A DNA stretch of 64,000 bases from UBA5796 sp040752455 (GTDB lineage Bacteria; Chloroflexota; Anaerolineae; Anaerolineales; Villigracilaceae), in the NCBI GenBank assembly GCA_049324115.1, contig JBMOMN010000027.1, positions 24,226-88,225 of the forward strand, given 5' to 3'. Numbering within the stretch: position 1 is the first letter of the stretch; the number at the start of each line of letters is the position of its first letter. The translations under genes were made by a program, and so were the position numbers. The notes beneath the pieces were generated by a model. That model was given only the letters and a program-made list of their open reading frames with translations, had not been told where the DNA came from and made no database searches. Below are positions 16,296 to 24,646 of the stretch, piece by piece.

Positions 16296-17206
16296 TCGGC
16301 CTCCTGGTCATGGCCTACGGCGGGCCGGGCAGCCTCGATGAAGTCGAGCCGTACCTCCTGGACGTGCGCGGCCACCGCCCGACCTCCCAGGAGATCATTG
16401 ACGAGGTCCGCGAACGTTACCGCCAGATCGGCGGGCGCTCGCCCATCCTCGAACGGACCCGCGACCAGGCCCAGGCCCTCGAAGCCGCGTTGAACGCCGG
16501 GGGAGGGCGCTTCGAAGCCTTCGTCGGAATGCGCCACTGGCGCCCGTTCATCGGCGATACGCTGGCGGAAATGTCCGCAGCCGGGATCGAAAAAGCCGTC
16601 GGGCTGGTCATGGCTCCGCATTATTCGCGCCTGAGCATCGAAGCCTATTTCGCGAAAGTGGGGGAATCCGGGAGCGGGGTGGAAATCGCCCCCATCCAAC
16701 GCTGGAACCTGCTGCCCGGCTATCTCGACGCGCTGGCAGGACGTGTCCGCGCCGCGCTCGAACGTTTCCCTGCCGAAGCCCGGGCCGGGGTGCCGGTCAT
16801 CTTCACCGCTCACAGCCTGCCGGAGCGCATCCTGGAGTGGGACGATCCCTATCCCGGCGAGCTGAAAGCCACGGTGGCGGAACTCGCCCAAAGGCTCGAT
16901 TCCAATCCCTGCGAGTTCGCCTACCAGTCGGCGGCCATCTCCAGCGATCCCTGGCTCGGCCCGGACGCCGGGGAAGCCATCCGGCGGTTGGCCTCCGAGG
17001 GGCACAAAAATGTCCTGGTCGCCCCGGTCGGATTCGTCAGCGAGCACGTCGAGGTGCTCTACGACGTGGACATCGTTTACAAGCGCCAGGCGGCCTCGCT
17101 CGGGATGCGCCTCGAACGCATCGAAATGCTGAACACCTCCCCGCAAATGATCGGCGGCCTGGCCGGGCTGGTCCGCAAGGTCGCAAAGGAAAAGAACTGG
17201 TTATGA
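16274..17206 (+). CDS. hemH: Ferrochelatase, probably coproporphyrin-specific
   Basis: Inserts Fe2+ into the porphyrin. The 310-residue length and presence of HemQ suggest it uses coproporphyrin III (then called CpfC), although sequence alone does not settle that. It begins VIGLLVMAYGGPGSLDEVEPYL. The catalytic histidine is in TAHSLPER (His180), the partner glutamate in SEHVEVLYD (Glu260), and FAYQSAAISSDPWLGP is the family's QS region. Start overlaps the DUF4491 gene by 22 bases, and its stop overlaps the next start (ATGA), so three genes appear translationally linked. Confidence 0.93.
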   Translation: MESAAPVIGLLVMAYGGPGSLDEVEPYLLDVRGHRPTSQEIIDEVRERYRQIGGRSPILERTRDQAQALEAALNAGGGRFEAFVGMRHWRPFIGDTLAEMSAAGIEKAVGLVMAPHYSRLSIEAYFAKVGESGSGVEIAPIQRWNLLPGYLDALAGRVRAALERFPAEARAGVPVIFTAHSLPERILEWDDPYPGELKATVAELAQRLDSNPCEFAYQSAAISSDPWLGPDAGEAIRRLASEGHKNVLVAPVGFVSEHVEVLYDVDIVYKRQAASLGMRLERIEMLNTSPQMIGGLAGLVRKVAKEKNWL

Positions 17207-18642
17207 CCCATCTCGTCATCGTCGGCGGCGGCATCGCCGGACTCTCCGCCGCCTACTACGCAACACGCTTCAAGCAACACTTCGAGATCACCCTGATCGA
17301 AGCGAGCGATCATTGGGGTGGCAAGATCACCACCGACCGCGTCCCCTTCGACGGCGGCGACTTCATCATCGAAGGCGGCCCCGACACCTTCCTGGCCACC
17401 AAACCCTGGGGCGTGGCCCTCTGCAAGGAACTCGGCCTGGCCGACCGCCTGCACGGCACCAACCCGCACCAGAAAAACACCTACGTCCTGCACCGCAACC
17501 GCCTCCAGCCCCTGCCTGACGGCCTGGCGCTGATGATCCCCACCAATATCCCCTCCATCCTGAAATCCCGGCTGGTCTCCTGGCCCGGCAAACTCCGCAT
17601 GGGGCTGGACTTCCTGCTCCCGGCCCACAACGGCCATCTCGACGAAAGCCTCGGCAGCTTCGTCTCCCGCCGCCTGGGCCGCGAAGCCTACGAAAACCTG
17701 ATCGAACCGCTCATGTCCGGCATCTACGCCGGCGACGGCGACCACCTCTCGCTCCAGTCCACCTTTCCCTACCTGCACGACCTCGAAGCCAAATACGGCT
17801 CGCTGGCTCGCGGCGCCCTCGAAATGCGCAAGAAAATGCCCGCCGCGCCCGGCTCCCGCTCCGCCTTCCTGACCCCCACCACCGGCCTGGCCGAAGTTGT
17901 CGAAAAGCTCGTCGAACATCTCACCGCAAACGACGCGGACTTGCGTCTCAACTCCCCCGTCTTACGGATCACGCGCCAAGCAACACATTATCAAGTCGAA
18001 ATGGAAGACGGCTCCAACCTTTACGCTGATTCCGTTATCCTGGCCACCCCAGCCCCCGTCAGCGGGAAACTGCTCGGATCGTTCGACCCGGAACTTGCCT
18101 CCGTTTTACAAAGCATCCCCTACGCCTCGACCGCCACCGTCACCCTGGCCTACCGCCAGGGCGACCTGTCCCGCCCGCTGGATGGCTACGGCTACGTCAT
18201 CCCCCGCCGCGAGGGACGCCGCGCCCTGGCCTGCACCTGGACCTCGACCAAGTTCCCGCACCGCGCCCCCGAGGGCTGCGCCCTGGTCCGGGTCTTCGTC
18301 GGCCGCGCCGGGCAGGAATCCGCCATCCCCTGGGATGAACCCGGTTTGTTGGCTTTGGCCCGCGAAGAACTCGCCCAAACGCTCGGCATCACCGCCGATC
18401 CGCTGCTCAGCCGGGTCTTCATCTGGGAAAGCGCCATGCCGCAGTACAACCTCGGCCACCCCGAAAAACTGGCGCAGATAGACGCCGCCATCGAAAAATA
18501 CCCCGGCCTGGCTCTGGCGGGCAACGGCTACCGCGGCATCGGCATCCCGGACTGCATCCATTCGGGCGAGTTGGCGGTGGAGAAAATCATCGCCAGCCTG
18601 CCCCAACCCCTTAAAATAAAAGAGCGGATTGCTCCGCTCTAA
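17203..18642 (+). CDS. cgoX: Coproporphyrinogen III / protoporphyrinogen oxidase, HemY type
   Basis: A 479-residue FAD oxidase that uses O2 to aromatise the tetrapyrrole ring. The N-terminal VIVGGGIAGLSAAYYA binds FAD, EGGPDTFL follows near residue 65, and the C-terminus has LAGNGYRGIGIPDCIHSGE. In HemQ-containing pathways this enzyme forms coproporphyrin III for the ferrochelatase. ATG 17203 overlaps the hemH stop (ATGA). The last codons form one arm of a hairpin that serves as terminator for the opposite-strand gene pair. No oxygen-independent alternative (hemN) is present in the window. Confidence 0.93.
   Translation: MTHLVIVGGGIAGLSAAYYATRFKQHFEITLIEASDHWGGKITTDRVPFDGGDFIIEGGPDTFLATKPWGVALCKELGLADRLHGTNPHQKNTYVLHRNRLQPLPDGLALMIPTNIPSILKSRLVSWPGKLRMGLDFLLPAHNGHLDESLGSFVSRRLGREAYENLIEPLMSGIYAGDGDHLSLQSTFPYLHDLEAKYGSLARGALEMRKKMPAAPGSRSAFLTPTTGLAEVVEKLVEHLTANDADLRLNSPVLRITRQATHYQVEMEDGSNLYADSVILATPAPVSGKLLGSFDPELASVLQSIPYASTATVTLAYRQGDLSRPLDGYGYVIPRREGRRALACTWTSTKFPHRAPEGCALVRVFVGRAGQESAIPWDEPGLLALAREELAQTLGITADPLLSRVFIWESAMPQYNLGHPEKLAQIDAAIEKYPGLALAGNGYRGIGIPDCIHSGELAVEKIIASLPQPLKIKERIAPL
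18610..18640 (-). terminator. Terminator of the HEPN/MNT pair, overlapping cgoX 3' end
   Basis: On the minus strand AGAGCGGA-GCAA-TCCGCTCT is followed by TTTATTTTAAGG, a proper stem plus U-rich tail 17 bases after the nucleotidyltransferase stop. On the plus strand there is no T-run, so it acts mainly for the minus strand. Confidence 0.65.
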
Positions 18643-18656
18643 TTCAGCAACCTGGT

Positions 18657-19022
18657 TCATTGCCTGAACAAAACGATCCCATCGGCCTCGACATTCCGGC
18701 ACATACCAAATTGCATGCTGTTCATTTCTTTCCAGCGTTCTTCACCGATCACCTGGATATTGAAAACAACATTGTCGTGATTCAATTCAATCCGGGCGGC
18801 CATCTTCCAAATGTTATCCCGCAATTCCCAGGTTTCGTGCCTGACAAGAACCAGCATATCTGTATCCGAATCGGCGGTGAAATCGCCGCGTGCTTTGGAC
18901 CCGAATAAAATTACCTGGAGAATATCATCCGGGTAGGTTGCCAACAATTTTGCCAGCAGTGTTTGAATAGCGGTTCGCTCACCCGCAATTATTTTTGAAG
19001 GAAGTTGTGTTGTCGTAACCAT
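18657..19022 (-). CDS. MNT-type nucleotidyltransferase domain protein
   Basis: A 121-residue minimal nucleotidyltransferase with the catalytic motif GSKARGDFTADSDTDMLV (G-S-x-A-R-G, then D-x-D). Such proteins pair with HEPN-domain proteins in two-gene modules; in studied MntA/HepT systems the nucleotidyltransferase AMPylates and neutralises the HEPN toxin. Here it overlaps the HEPN gene by 34 bases. The pair is inserted on the opposite strand between cgoX and hemL, and is less GC-rich than the haem genes. Confidence 0.85.
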   Translation of the reverse strand: MVTTTQLPSKIIAGERTAIQTLLAKLLATYPDDILQVILFGSKARGDFTADSDTDMLVLVRHETWELRDNIWKMAARIELNHDNVVFNIQVIGEERWKEMNSMQFGMCRNVEADGIVLFRQ

Positions 19023-19402
19023 GTTTCAATCTCGTCAACAAACCCTTGTGCATCGCGCATACGTTTACCCAACAAATCCGGGTCGAACCTGGTCATCATT
19101 TCGTAATCTCCAGCCTGCCGTGCGTCGAAGAGCAACTTGTATATGTCGCTGAATTCTACAGGAAATTCGCCGATCTTGATAAAATGCTGCCGAAATGCGC
19201 TGAGCACAGCCGTGTGTTTCGAAAACGACAGCGACTTGGTTTTCAATAATGCGGTAGTGGCATAGAACACGGCATAATACATTCTACTGGCGGCAGTACT
19301 ATAAAAATCACTTTCCAAATTGAACTTTGCCGCTGCCAATGATTCATGCGCGGCTTCGATGTAGAGCTTGATTTCATACAGGACATCCGCTTGTTTGCTC
19401 AT
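18989..19402 (-). CDS. HEPN domain protein
   Basis: A 137-residue all-helical protein with AAKFNLESDFYSTAASRMYY and AVFYATTALL, the signature of the C-terminal-type HEPN family, followed by KHTAVLSAFRQHFIK. I do not see the R-x4-6-H ribonuclease motif at its classical place, so toxicity is uncertain. ATG 19402 begins MSKQADVL; an in-frame codon 12 residues earlier lacks a ribosome site. It is transcribed with, and overlaps, the MNT gene. Possibly a toxin-antitoxin or defence module stabilised inside the haem operon. Confidence 0.83.
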   Translation of the reverse strand: MSKQADVLYEIKLYIEAAHESLAAAKFNLESDFYSTAASRMYYAVFYATTALLKTKSLSFSKHTAVLSAFRQHFIKIGEFPVEFSDIYKLLFDARQAGDYEMMTRFDPDLLGKRMRDAQGFVDEIETWLRQHNFLQK

Positions 19403-19454
19403 TTTTTCAAGTATACCGGAATTATTAAACTGAAACAACTATCCCGGAGACCTC

Positions 19455-20738
19455 ATGAACATCCCAAAATCCATCTCTCTCTTCCAGCAAGCTCAAACCC
19501 TCCTCCCCGGCGGGGTGGACTCGCCCGTGCGGGCTTTCAAGGCCGTGGGCGGGCAGCCGCTCTTCATCGAACGGGGCGAAGGCCCTTATCTCTTCGACGT
19601 GGACGGCAACCGTTACATTGACTACGTCCTCTCGTGGGGGCCGCTCATCACCGGCCACGCCCACCCGAAAGTCGTCGAAGCCGTGCGGCAGGCCGCGCTG
19701 AAAGGGACCTCCTACGGCGCGCCCAGCCCGCTCGAAATCGAACTGGCCCGCCGCGTGATGGAGTTCATGCCCAAGATCGAGATGATCCGCTTCGTCAATT
19801 CGGGCACCGAAGCGACGATGAGCGCGTTGCGCCTGGCGCGGGCCTACACCAAACGGGACAAGATCATCAAGTTCGAGGGCTGCTACCACGGCCACGCCGA
19901 CATGCTGCTGGTGCAGGCCGGGTCGGGGGTGGCTACGCTCGGCTTGCCGGATTCGCCCGGGGTCCCGGCGGCTACGGCTGCGGATACGCTGGTCGCAGTC
20001 TATAACGACCTTGAATCCGTTGCTGCGCTTTTCCGGCAGTATCCCGGCCAGATCGCGGCGATCATCGTCGAGCCGGTGGCGGGCAACATGGGCGTCGTCC
20101 CGCCGGTTACAGGTTTCCTCGAAGGCTTGCGCCAACTTGCCACGCAACACGGCGCGTTGCTTATTTTCGACGAAGTGATGACCGGGTTCCGCGTCCACCC
20201 CGGCGGGGCGCAGGCGCTCTATAACATCCTCCCCGACCTGACCACGCTGGGAAAGGTCATCGGCGGCGGGCTGCCCGTCGGGGCTTACGGCGGAAAGCGC
20301 GGGATCATGGAGCTGGTCGCGCCGTCCGGGCCGATGTACCAGGCCGGGACGCTCTCCGGCAACCCGCTGGCCATGTCGGCCGGCATCGCCGCGCTGGACC
20401 TGCTGAAAACGCCCGGGACCTGGGACAGGCTCGAGCAAGCCTCAGCCGGCCTGATGTCCGGGATAGAAGCGGCGGCCAAAGCTGCCGGGATTCCGCTTCA
20501 GCAGACCCGCGTCGGCACGATGTTCACCAATTTCTTCAGCGAAGTCCCGCCCAAAGACTGGGGCACGGTCGCAAAGGCGGATAAGGTCCGCTATGGGCAG
20601 TTCTTTCGGGCGATGCTGGAGGGCGGCATTTACCTGGCTCCCTCGGCGTTCGAGGCCGGGTTCATGTCCACCGCCCACACCGACGAGGACATCGCTGCGA
20701 CGGTCGAAGCGGCGGAAAAGGCGTTCAGGGCGTGGTAA
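19455..20738 (+). CDS. hemL: Glutamate-1-semialdehyde 2,1-aminomutase
   Basis: Second step of the C5 pathway: converts glutamate-1-semialdehyde to 5-aminolevulinate with PLP. The 427-residue protein has the Schiff-base lysine in TTLGKVIGGGLPVGAYGG (Lys267), the N-terminal PGGVDSPVRAF signature, FVNSGTEATMSALRLAR and FDEVMTGFR. A CCCGGAGACCTC site precedes ATG 19455. It is the last haem gene, separated from cgoX by the opposite-strand HEPN/MNT pair, and so must have its own promoter or be read through. Confidence 0.96.
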   Translation: MNIPKSISLFQQAQTLLPGGVDSPVRAFKAVGGQPLFIERGEGPYLFDVDGNRYIDYVLSWGPLITGHAHPKVVEAVRQAALKGTSYGAPSPLEIELARRVMEFMPKIEMIRFVNSGTEATMSALRLARAYTKRDKIIKFEGCYHGHADMLLVQAGSGVATLGLPDSPGVPAATAADTLVAVYNDLESVAALFRQYPGQIAAIIVEPVAGNMGVVPPVTGFLEGLRQLATQHGALLIFDEVMTGFRVHPGGAQALYNILPDLTTLGKVIGGGLPVGAYGGKRGIMELVAPSGPMYQAGTLSGNPLAMSAGIAALDLLKTPGTWDRLEQASAGLMSGIEAAAKAAGIPLQQTRVGTMFTNFFSEVPPKDWGTVAKADKVRYGQFFRAMLEGGIYLAPSAFEAGFMSTAHTDEDIAATVEAAEKAFRAW

Positions 20739-20814
20739 ATGGTGAGGGGAGGCAGCACCGCGAAGAGTAGAGAATGCAGCGTTTGCGTGACTCGCGTTGG
20801 ATAAGGCTCCTGTC

Positions 20815-20907
20815 GAAGATTCCGCGGGCGGGTACGTGGCCGCCATCCGAGCCGCACTGATCGCCTGGGAGCGGATGTTCGTCTTTCTCAAGGAAAAGCT
20901 GGGCTGA
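20815..20907 (+). pseudogene. Short gene remnant after hemL
   Basis: One frame reads EDSAGGYVAAIRAALIAWER and then MFVFLKEKLG before TGA 20905. The AWxRxxxFLKEKLG ending resembles dienelactone-hydrolase-type C-termini, and GYVAAIRAA coincides with the lipoamide dehydrogenase N-terminus, which may be chance. No start or upstream body is present, so at most this is a fossil 3' end. The rest of 20739-20927 holds nothing recognisable. Confidence 0.3.
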
Positions 20908-20927
20908 ACGGCCTGTTCAAGTAAATC

Positions 20928-20962
20928 AAAAGCGACCTTGCGAAATTCGCAGGGTTGCTTTT
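20928..20962. terminator. Hairpin terminator downstream of hemL
   Basis: AAAAGCGACCTTGCG and CGCAGGGTTGCTTTT pair over 13 of 15 positions around a 5-base loop, with GACTTTTT following on the plus strand and an A-rich start that gives U's on the minus strand. It can serve both directions. Confidence 0.7.
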
Positions 20963-21065
20963 GACTTTTTATGATGATCACTCGGGTTGGTGAAGAGTTG
21001 TAACCAGATCAGGTAAAGGAGCGCCAACTTTATCAAATGTTAATCACACATGGGCACTCGCGTAA

Positions 21066-21728
21066 TTACAGTGAGTGTGTAGGTATTTCCTGATTTGGAT
21101 TTTTGACTTTGTCAGTGATTTGCGCTTGGTTGGCAATGTCATAAATATATGCCGCCACATTTTCGTGTTTGAGTGCAAATTTTTTTGTTGCCGCTAAATA
21201 CAACAGTGCAAAGACTTTAAAAAAAGCATATCCCAGCAAAACGCCTGTTGCATTAAAAATAGCGTCGTTGATGTCAATCGTGCGATAAGGATACCCTAAA
21301 ATTATGGAGAAAATTAATTGGGCTGTCTCAAGACCAACCCCTAGCGCGAAAGCCAAAAAGGTAATTTTCTTTGTTTTTACCCTCGCAATGAAGTTCAACC
21401 CAAATCCAAAAGGCATCGTCAGGATGATATTGTTAACTATGCCCAAAAAACTTGCAGGGGTTAGCCCATATTTACCAAAATAAAAAGGTACAAGATTTAT
21501 CTGTGACATTAATGGCTCCTCTCTCATTACGTCTACATAAAACCCATTTATTTCTACTGGGAAAAATACCTTATCTATCGCAAAAAGAACATATGCCCCA
21601 AATATTGAGAGAAAAAACAAGAATAATACATTGTGTGTTCTGCGCCATAAAACAGCTAACGTGACAATTGATAACAATATCGCTATTGGCCAAAGTGAAG
21701 TTCCTGTGTCGTTATATAGTATCTCCAT
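21066..21728 (-). CDS. VanZ-like membrane protein
   Basis: A 220-residue integral membrane protein with about five hydrophobic segments. The central NNIILTMPFGFGLNFI and the polar ETAQLIFS...RTIDINDAIFNATGVLLGY block are typical of VanZ-like proteins, some of which reduce teicoplanin binding; most have no known role. Markedly AT-rich with AAA/ATT codons, unlike the haem genes, which suggests lateral acquisition together with the next gene. Terminator-like hairpin 20928-20962 lies beyond its stop. Confidence 0.78.
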   Translation of the reverse strand: MEILYNDTGTSLWPIAILLSIVTLAVLWRRTHNVLFLFFLSIFGAYVLFAIDKVFFPVEINGFYVDVMREEPLMSQINLVPFYFGKYGLTPASFLGIVNNIILTMPFGFGLNFIARVKTKKITFLAFALGVGLETAQLIFSIILGYPYRTIDINDAIFNATGVLLGYAFFKVFALLYLAATKKFALKHENVAAYIYDIANQAQITDKVKNPNQEIPTHSL

Positions 21729-21806
21729 TTACTTGTCTCCTCTTTTTGAAAAAATACTTTGAGGTCTTGAGCTTTTTACCCAAAACCTCAAGATTCGTTA
21801 TATCAA

Positions 21807-22262
21807 TTACTTTGTCATAAGGCTACCAGAGCCTGTTACTTCACGATCGTCAGCGGCTGCCCTCCAAATTTTCAAATAGTATTTACCCGCGGGTATTGAA
21901 CCACAGGCTTTACTAAAACTTTTTGTTTGGTTCCACAGTAGCGGTACAGCAATTGGTCCTGCTTTGCATACTATTTTATTATTGCTCCATTTTCTCACCT
22001 CAAAATACCAAGGCTTCGCTGTTGGTGGATTCCCATATACTGCTGTTGTCTTTATCGTTCCGCTTATAGTCAAAGCCCCAGCGGTCATCTGATGGTAAAC
22101 CCCATTCGTTTTTCCATTTATCACACGACCGTCGTAGTATGCTAAAAAATACCAGCTACTACTATTTGCAAGTGCGGGTGTTGCCATAATAAACAAGGCG
22201 ATAAACAAGAATAGACCAGTAATGGCCTTGTTCCTTATGCTTGAAATTTTAGATGGTTTCAT
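21807..22262 (-). CDS. Secreted hypothetical protein
   Basis: A 151-residue protein with a Sec signal peptide (basic MKPSKISSIRNKA, hydrophobic core GLFLFIALFIMA, cleavage likely after ALA near residue 33). The mature part is rich in Trp, Tyr, Lys and Ser, contains two cysteines (KIVCKAG and SKACGS) that could form a disulphide, and looks like a small beta-rich exported domain. I recognise no family. AT-rich, with a TGGAGATAAAAAG ribosome site, and oriented with the VanZ-like gene, probably one acquired unit. Confidence 0.65.
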   Translation of the reverse strand: MKPSKISSIRNKAITGLFLFIALFIMATPALANSSSWYFLAYYDGRVINGKTNGVYHQMTAGALTISGTIKTTAVYGNPPTAKPWYFEVRKWSNNKIVCKAGPIAVPLLWNQTKSFSKACGSIPAGKYYLKIWRAAADDREVTGSGSLMTK

Positions 22263-22555
22263 CTTTTTATCTCCATTTTTTGTATGGTCAAATTGCTGTA
22301 TTTTACCTTACTGTTTTTAGTTGAATCCAGTCTTCTTACTTTTGATGTCTGTAATTCAAGATGTTATGTCATTTCGCCTCCTTGCAGATAAAATGCCTGA
22401 CATGAAGACAAGCAGCAGGCTGAGAATTTCAGGCTTGCCTAGCAAATTAACAATCTTGTTTCCATTCTCCTTGGTTTGATGGATTTTATTTTAGCGCGCT
22501 GCGATAATCATACTCACTGGAAAGCACACCGTCTACTGTGGAAATCCACAGGTGC
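22263..22555. other. AT-rich intergenic region, no gene seen
   Basis: Contains the upstream region of the secreted protein gene and a stretch of mixed composition before the LuxR-type gene. No ORF with a ribosome site, no RNA gene and no clear repeat is visible. Confidence 0.4.
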
Positions 22556-22759
22556 TCACTCCTCCAATAACCCCAACCTGACCGCCTTGACCGCCGCCTC
22601 GGTGCGGGATGAGACCTCCAGTTTCTTCAACACATTCCCCACGTGAAACTCGACCGTCCTTTCGGCGATCTCCAACCGGCAGGCGATTTGCTTGTTGCTC
22701 ATACCGTCTATGAGCAGGCTCAACAATTGAAGTTCTTGCGGGCTGAGGGGCGTTTCCAC
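22556..22759 (-). CDS. Single-domain LuxR/GerE-type DNA-binding protein
   Basis: A 67-residue protein consisting only of a LuxR-type helix-turn-helix: LSPQELQLLSLLIDGMSNKQ, then IACRLEIAERTVEFHVGNVL and LEVSSRTEAAVKAV. The GTG at 22759 is chosen because AGGAGGG lies six bases upstream on the minus strand; upstream in-frame codons are unconserved. With no receiver or sensor domain it may be a constitutive regulator or a partner of another response regulator. Divergent from lpdA across 130 bp. Confidence 0.82.
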   Translation of the reverse strand: METPLSPQELQLLSLLIDGMSNKQIACRLEIAERTVEFHVGNVLKKLEVSSRTEAAVKAVRLGLLEE

Positions 22760-22892
22760 GAGTTTCCCTCCTGGGTACTGGCGTTCGGATTGTGCCGGGA
22801 TTATACCCCCCCGATATTTTGTAAATGAAATTCGGCGCGCAGGCATAGTACAATTGTCCTGCAAGAAACCTTTACTTCAAACGGAGAAACTC

Positions 22893-24293
22893 ATGACCGA
22901 AACCTATGATGTCATCGTGATCGGCGCGGGACCGGGCGGCTACGTGGCTGCCATCCGCGCCGCCCAACTGGGACAGAAGACCGCTATCGTGGACAAGCAG
23001 TGGCTCGGCGGTGTGTGCCTCAACGTCGGCTGCATCCCCTCCAAGTCCTTGCTCAAGAACGCCGAAGTGGCCCACACTTTACGTGAGCGCGGCAAAGAAT
23101 TCGGCTTCTCGTTCGATAACCTGAACCTCGACTTCAGCGTCGCCTTCAAACGCTCCCGCCAGGTCTCGGACCGGCTGGTCAAGGGCGTCGGATTCTTGAT
23201 GAAGAAGAACAAGATCGACGTCCACATGGGCACAGCGAAACTCACCGGACCTGGGGCTGTCACCGTTACCGGCGCGGACGGCGCGGCGACGGCGCTCTCC
23301 GCCAAAAACATCATCGTCGCCACCGGCGCCAGCGCGGCCGTCCCCGGCGCGTGGAAGGTGGACGGCGAGAAAGTCGTCACCTATCTCGAAGCCATCCTGC
23401 AGGACAAGCTGCCCAAGTCGGCGGTCATCATCGGGGCGGGCGCCATCGGCGTGGAATTCGCCACCGTCTGGAACTCCTACGGCGCGGACGTGACCATCGT
23501 CGAGATGTTGCCGCGTATCGTCCCGCTCGAAGACGAGGAAGTCTCCGCCGAATTGGAAAAAGCTTTCAAGAAGAACGGGATCAAGGCCCTCACCGGGCAC
23601 AAGGTCGAGGCGGTGGAAACAACCCCATCGGGAGTCCGGGTCACGGTATCCTCGAACGGGGAGACAAAGACCCTCGAAGCGGAGCAGGCTCTGGTGGCGA
23701 TCGGCTTCCGTCCCAACTCCAAAGGCTTGGGGCTGGAAGAAGTCGGCGTCAAGATCAGCGAGCGCGGCTTCATCGAAATCGACGAGCGCATGGCGACCAA
23801 CGTCCCCGGCATCTGGGCCATCGGCGATGTGACCGGCAAACTGATGCTGGCCCACGTCGGCTCGGCCATGGGGATCGTCTGCGCCGAGCACATCGCCGGT
23901 CACGAGACCGTCAGCCTGGATTACGAGATGATGCCCCGCGCCACGTACTGCCAGCCGCAGGTCGCCTCGTTCGGGCTGACCGAGGCCCAGGCCAGGGAGC
24001 GCGGCTACCAGGTCAAGACCGGCAGGTTCCCCTTCCAGGCCAACGGCAAAGCGCTGGGACTGGGCGATTATGCCGGCTGGGTCAAACTGGTGGTGGACGA
24101 GAAATACGGCGAACTCCTGGGCGCGCACCTGATCGGCCCCGAAGTGACCGAACTGTTGCCCGAACTGACCCTGGCCCGCATGATGGAACTGACCCCGGCT
24201 GAGATCGCCCGCAATGTCCACGCCCACCCGACGTTGAGCGAGGTGCTGATGGAGGCGGCCCACGTGGCCGAGGGAGCGGCGATCCACATTTAG
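22893..24293 (+). CDS. lpdA: Dihydrolipoyl dehydrogenase
   Basis: A 466-residue FAD disulphide oxidoreductase (E3) that reoxidises dihydrolipoamide with NAD+. The redox-active pair is in GGVCLNVGCIPSKSLL, FAD binding in VIGAGPGGYVAAIRAAQLG, NAD binding in VIIGAGAIGVEFA, and the C-terminal catalytic His-Glu region in HAHPTLSEVLMEAAH. ACGGAGAAACTC precedes ATG 22893. No E1/E2 subunits or glycine-cleavage genes adjoin it, so its complex is encoded elsewhere. Followed by a GCGTCGCACC repeat. Confidence 0.95.
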   Translation: MTETYDVIVIGAGPGGYVAAIRAAQLGQKTAIVDKQWLGGVCLNVGCIPSKSLLKNAEVAHTLRERGKEFGFSFDNLNLDFSVAFKRSRQVSDRLVKGVGFLMKKNKIDVHMGTAKLTGPGAVTVTGADGAATALSAKNIIVATGASAAVPGAWKVDGEKVVTYLEAILQDKLPKSAVIIGAGAIGVEFATVWNSYGADVTIVEMLPRIVPLEDEEVSAELEKAFKKNGIKALTGHKVEAVETTPSGVRVTVSSNGETKTLEAEQALVAIGFRPNSKGLGLEEVGVKISERGFIEIDERMATNVPGIWAIGDVTGKLMLAHVGSAMGIVCAEHIAGHETVSLDYEMMPRATYCQPQVASFGLTEAQARERGYQVKTGRFPFQANGKALGLGDYAGWVKLVVDEKYGELLGAHLIGPEVTELLPELTLARMMELTPAEIARNVHAHPTLSEVLMEAAHVAEGAAIHI

Positions 24294-24400
24294 CTGCCAG
24301 ACGCGAATGCGTCGCACCAGGTTCGACGGAAGGGGCCATCGCTTGAACCAATCCCGTTAAACCGAGGTTGACCGCCGGTCAGGTGCGACGCATCCTCCAC
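24294..24400. repeat. GCGTCGCACC inverted repeat region
   Basis: AATGCGTCGCACCAGGTTCG (from 24305) and GGTCAGGTGCGACGCATCC (about 24377-24395) are inverted copies bounding about 90 bases. The same word, GGTGCGACGCA, occurs in the hemA leader near 7811. It looks like another dispersed palindromic family. Confidence 0.6.
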
Positions 24401-24418
24401 CTGGCGAAAGGGGCGAGT

Positions 24419-24634
24419 ATGTTGAATCCCTATCCCTGCGTCGTCTGGCCCCTGGCGCTCCTTGGGGCATTCGGGGCCTTTTGGATGTGGAGGAAACGTC
24501 GGGAGCGCAAAGGCGCGTGGATCATGCCGGTGGTCTTCTTCGCCGGGGTTTTGCTCGTCCTGTGGTCGGTGGTCTGGTTGGAATTTGGAAGGTTTTGGCT
24601 GGACAGGCTGTTCGCCATTTATATTCCCCAGTAA
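24419..24634 (+). CDS. Small membrane protein
   Basis: A 71-residue protein with two hydrophobic segments (VVWPLALLGAFGAFWMW and IMPVVFFAGVLLVLWSVVWL) separated by the basic loop RKRRERKG. No family recognised. ATG 24419 follows GAAAGGGGCGAGT; codons further upstream belong to the inverted repeat. It is 12 bp before the B3/4-domain gene and may be co-transcribed with it. Confidence 0.5.
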   Translation: MLNPYPCVVWPLALLGAFGAFWMWRKRRERKGAWIMPVVFFAGVLLVLWSVVWLEFGRFWLDRLFAIYIPQ

Positions 24635-24646
24635 CCGGATTCCGAT

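Noticed and set aside
16837..17202. Upstream extension of the cgoX reading frame
   Set aside because: The 122 extra codons overlap hemH and give Arg/Pro-rich nonsense. The FAD motif starts right after ATG 17203, which overlaps the hemH stop.
20815..20907. Lipoamide dehydrogenase fragment after hemL
   Set aside because: GYVAAIRAA matches the lpdA N-terminus over nine residues only and the DNA around it does not align with lpdA; listed only as an uncertain remnant.
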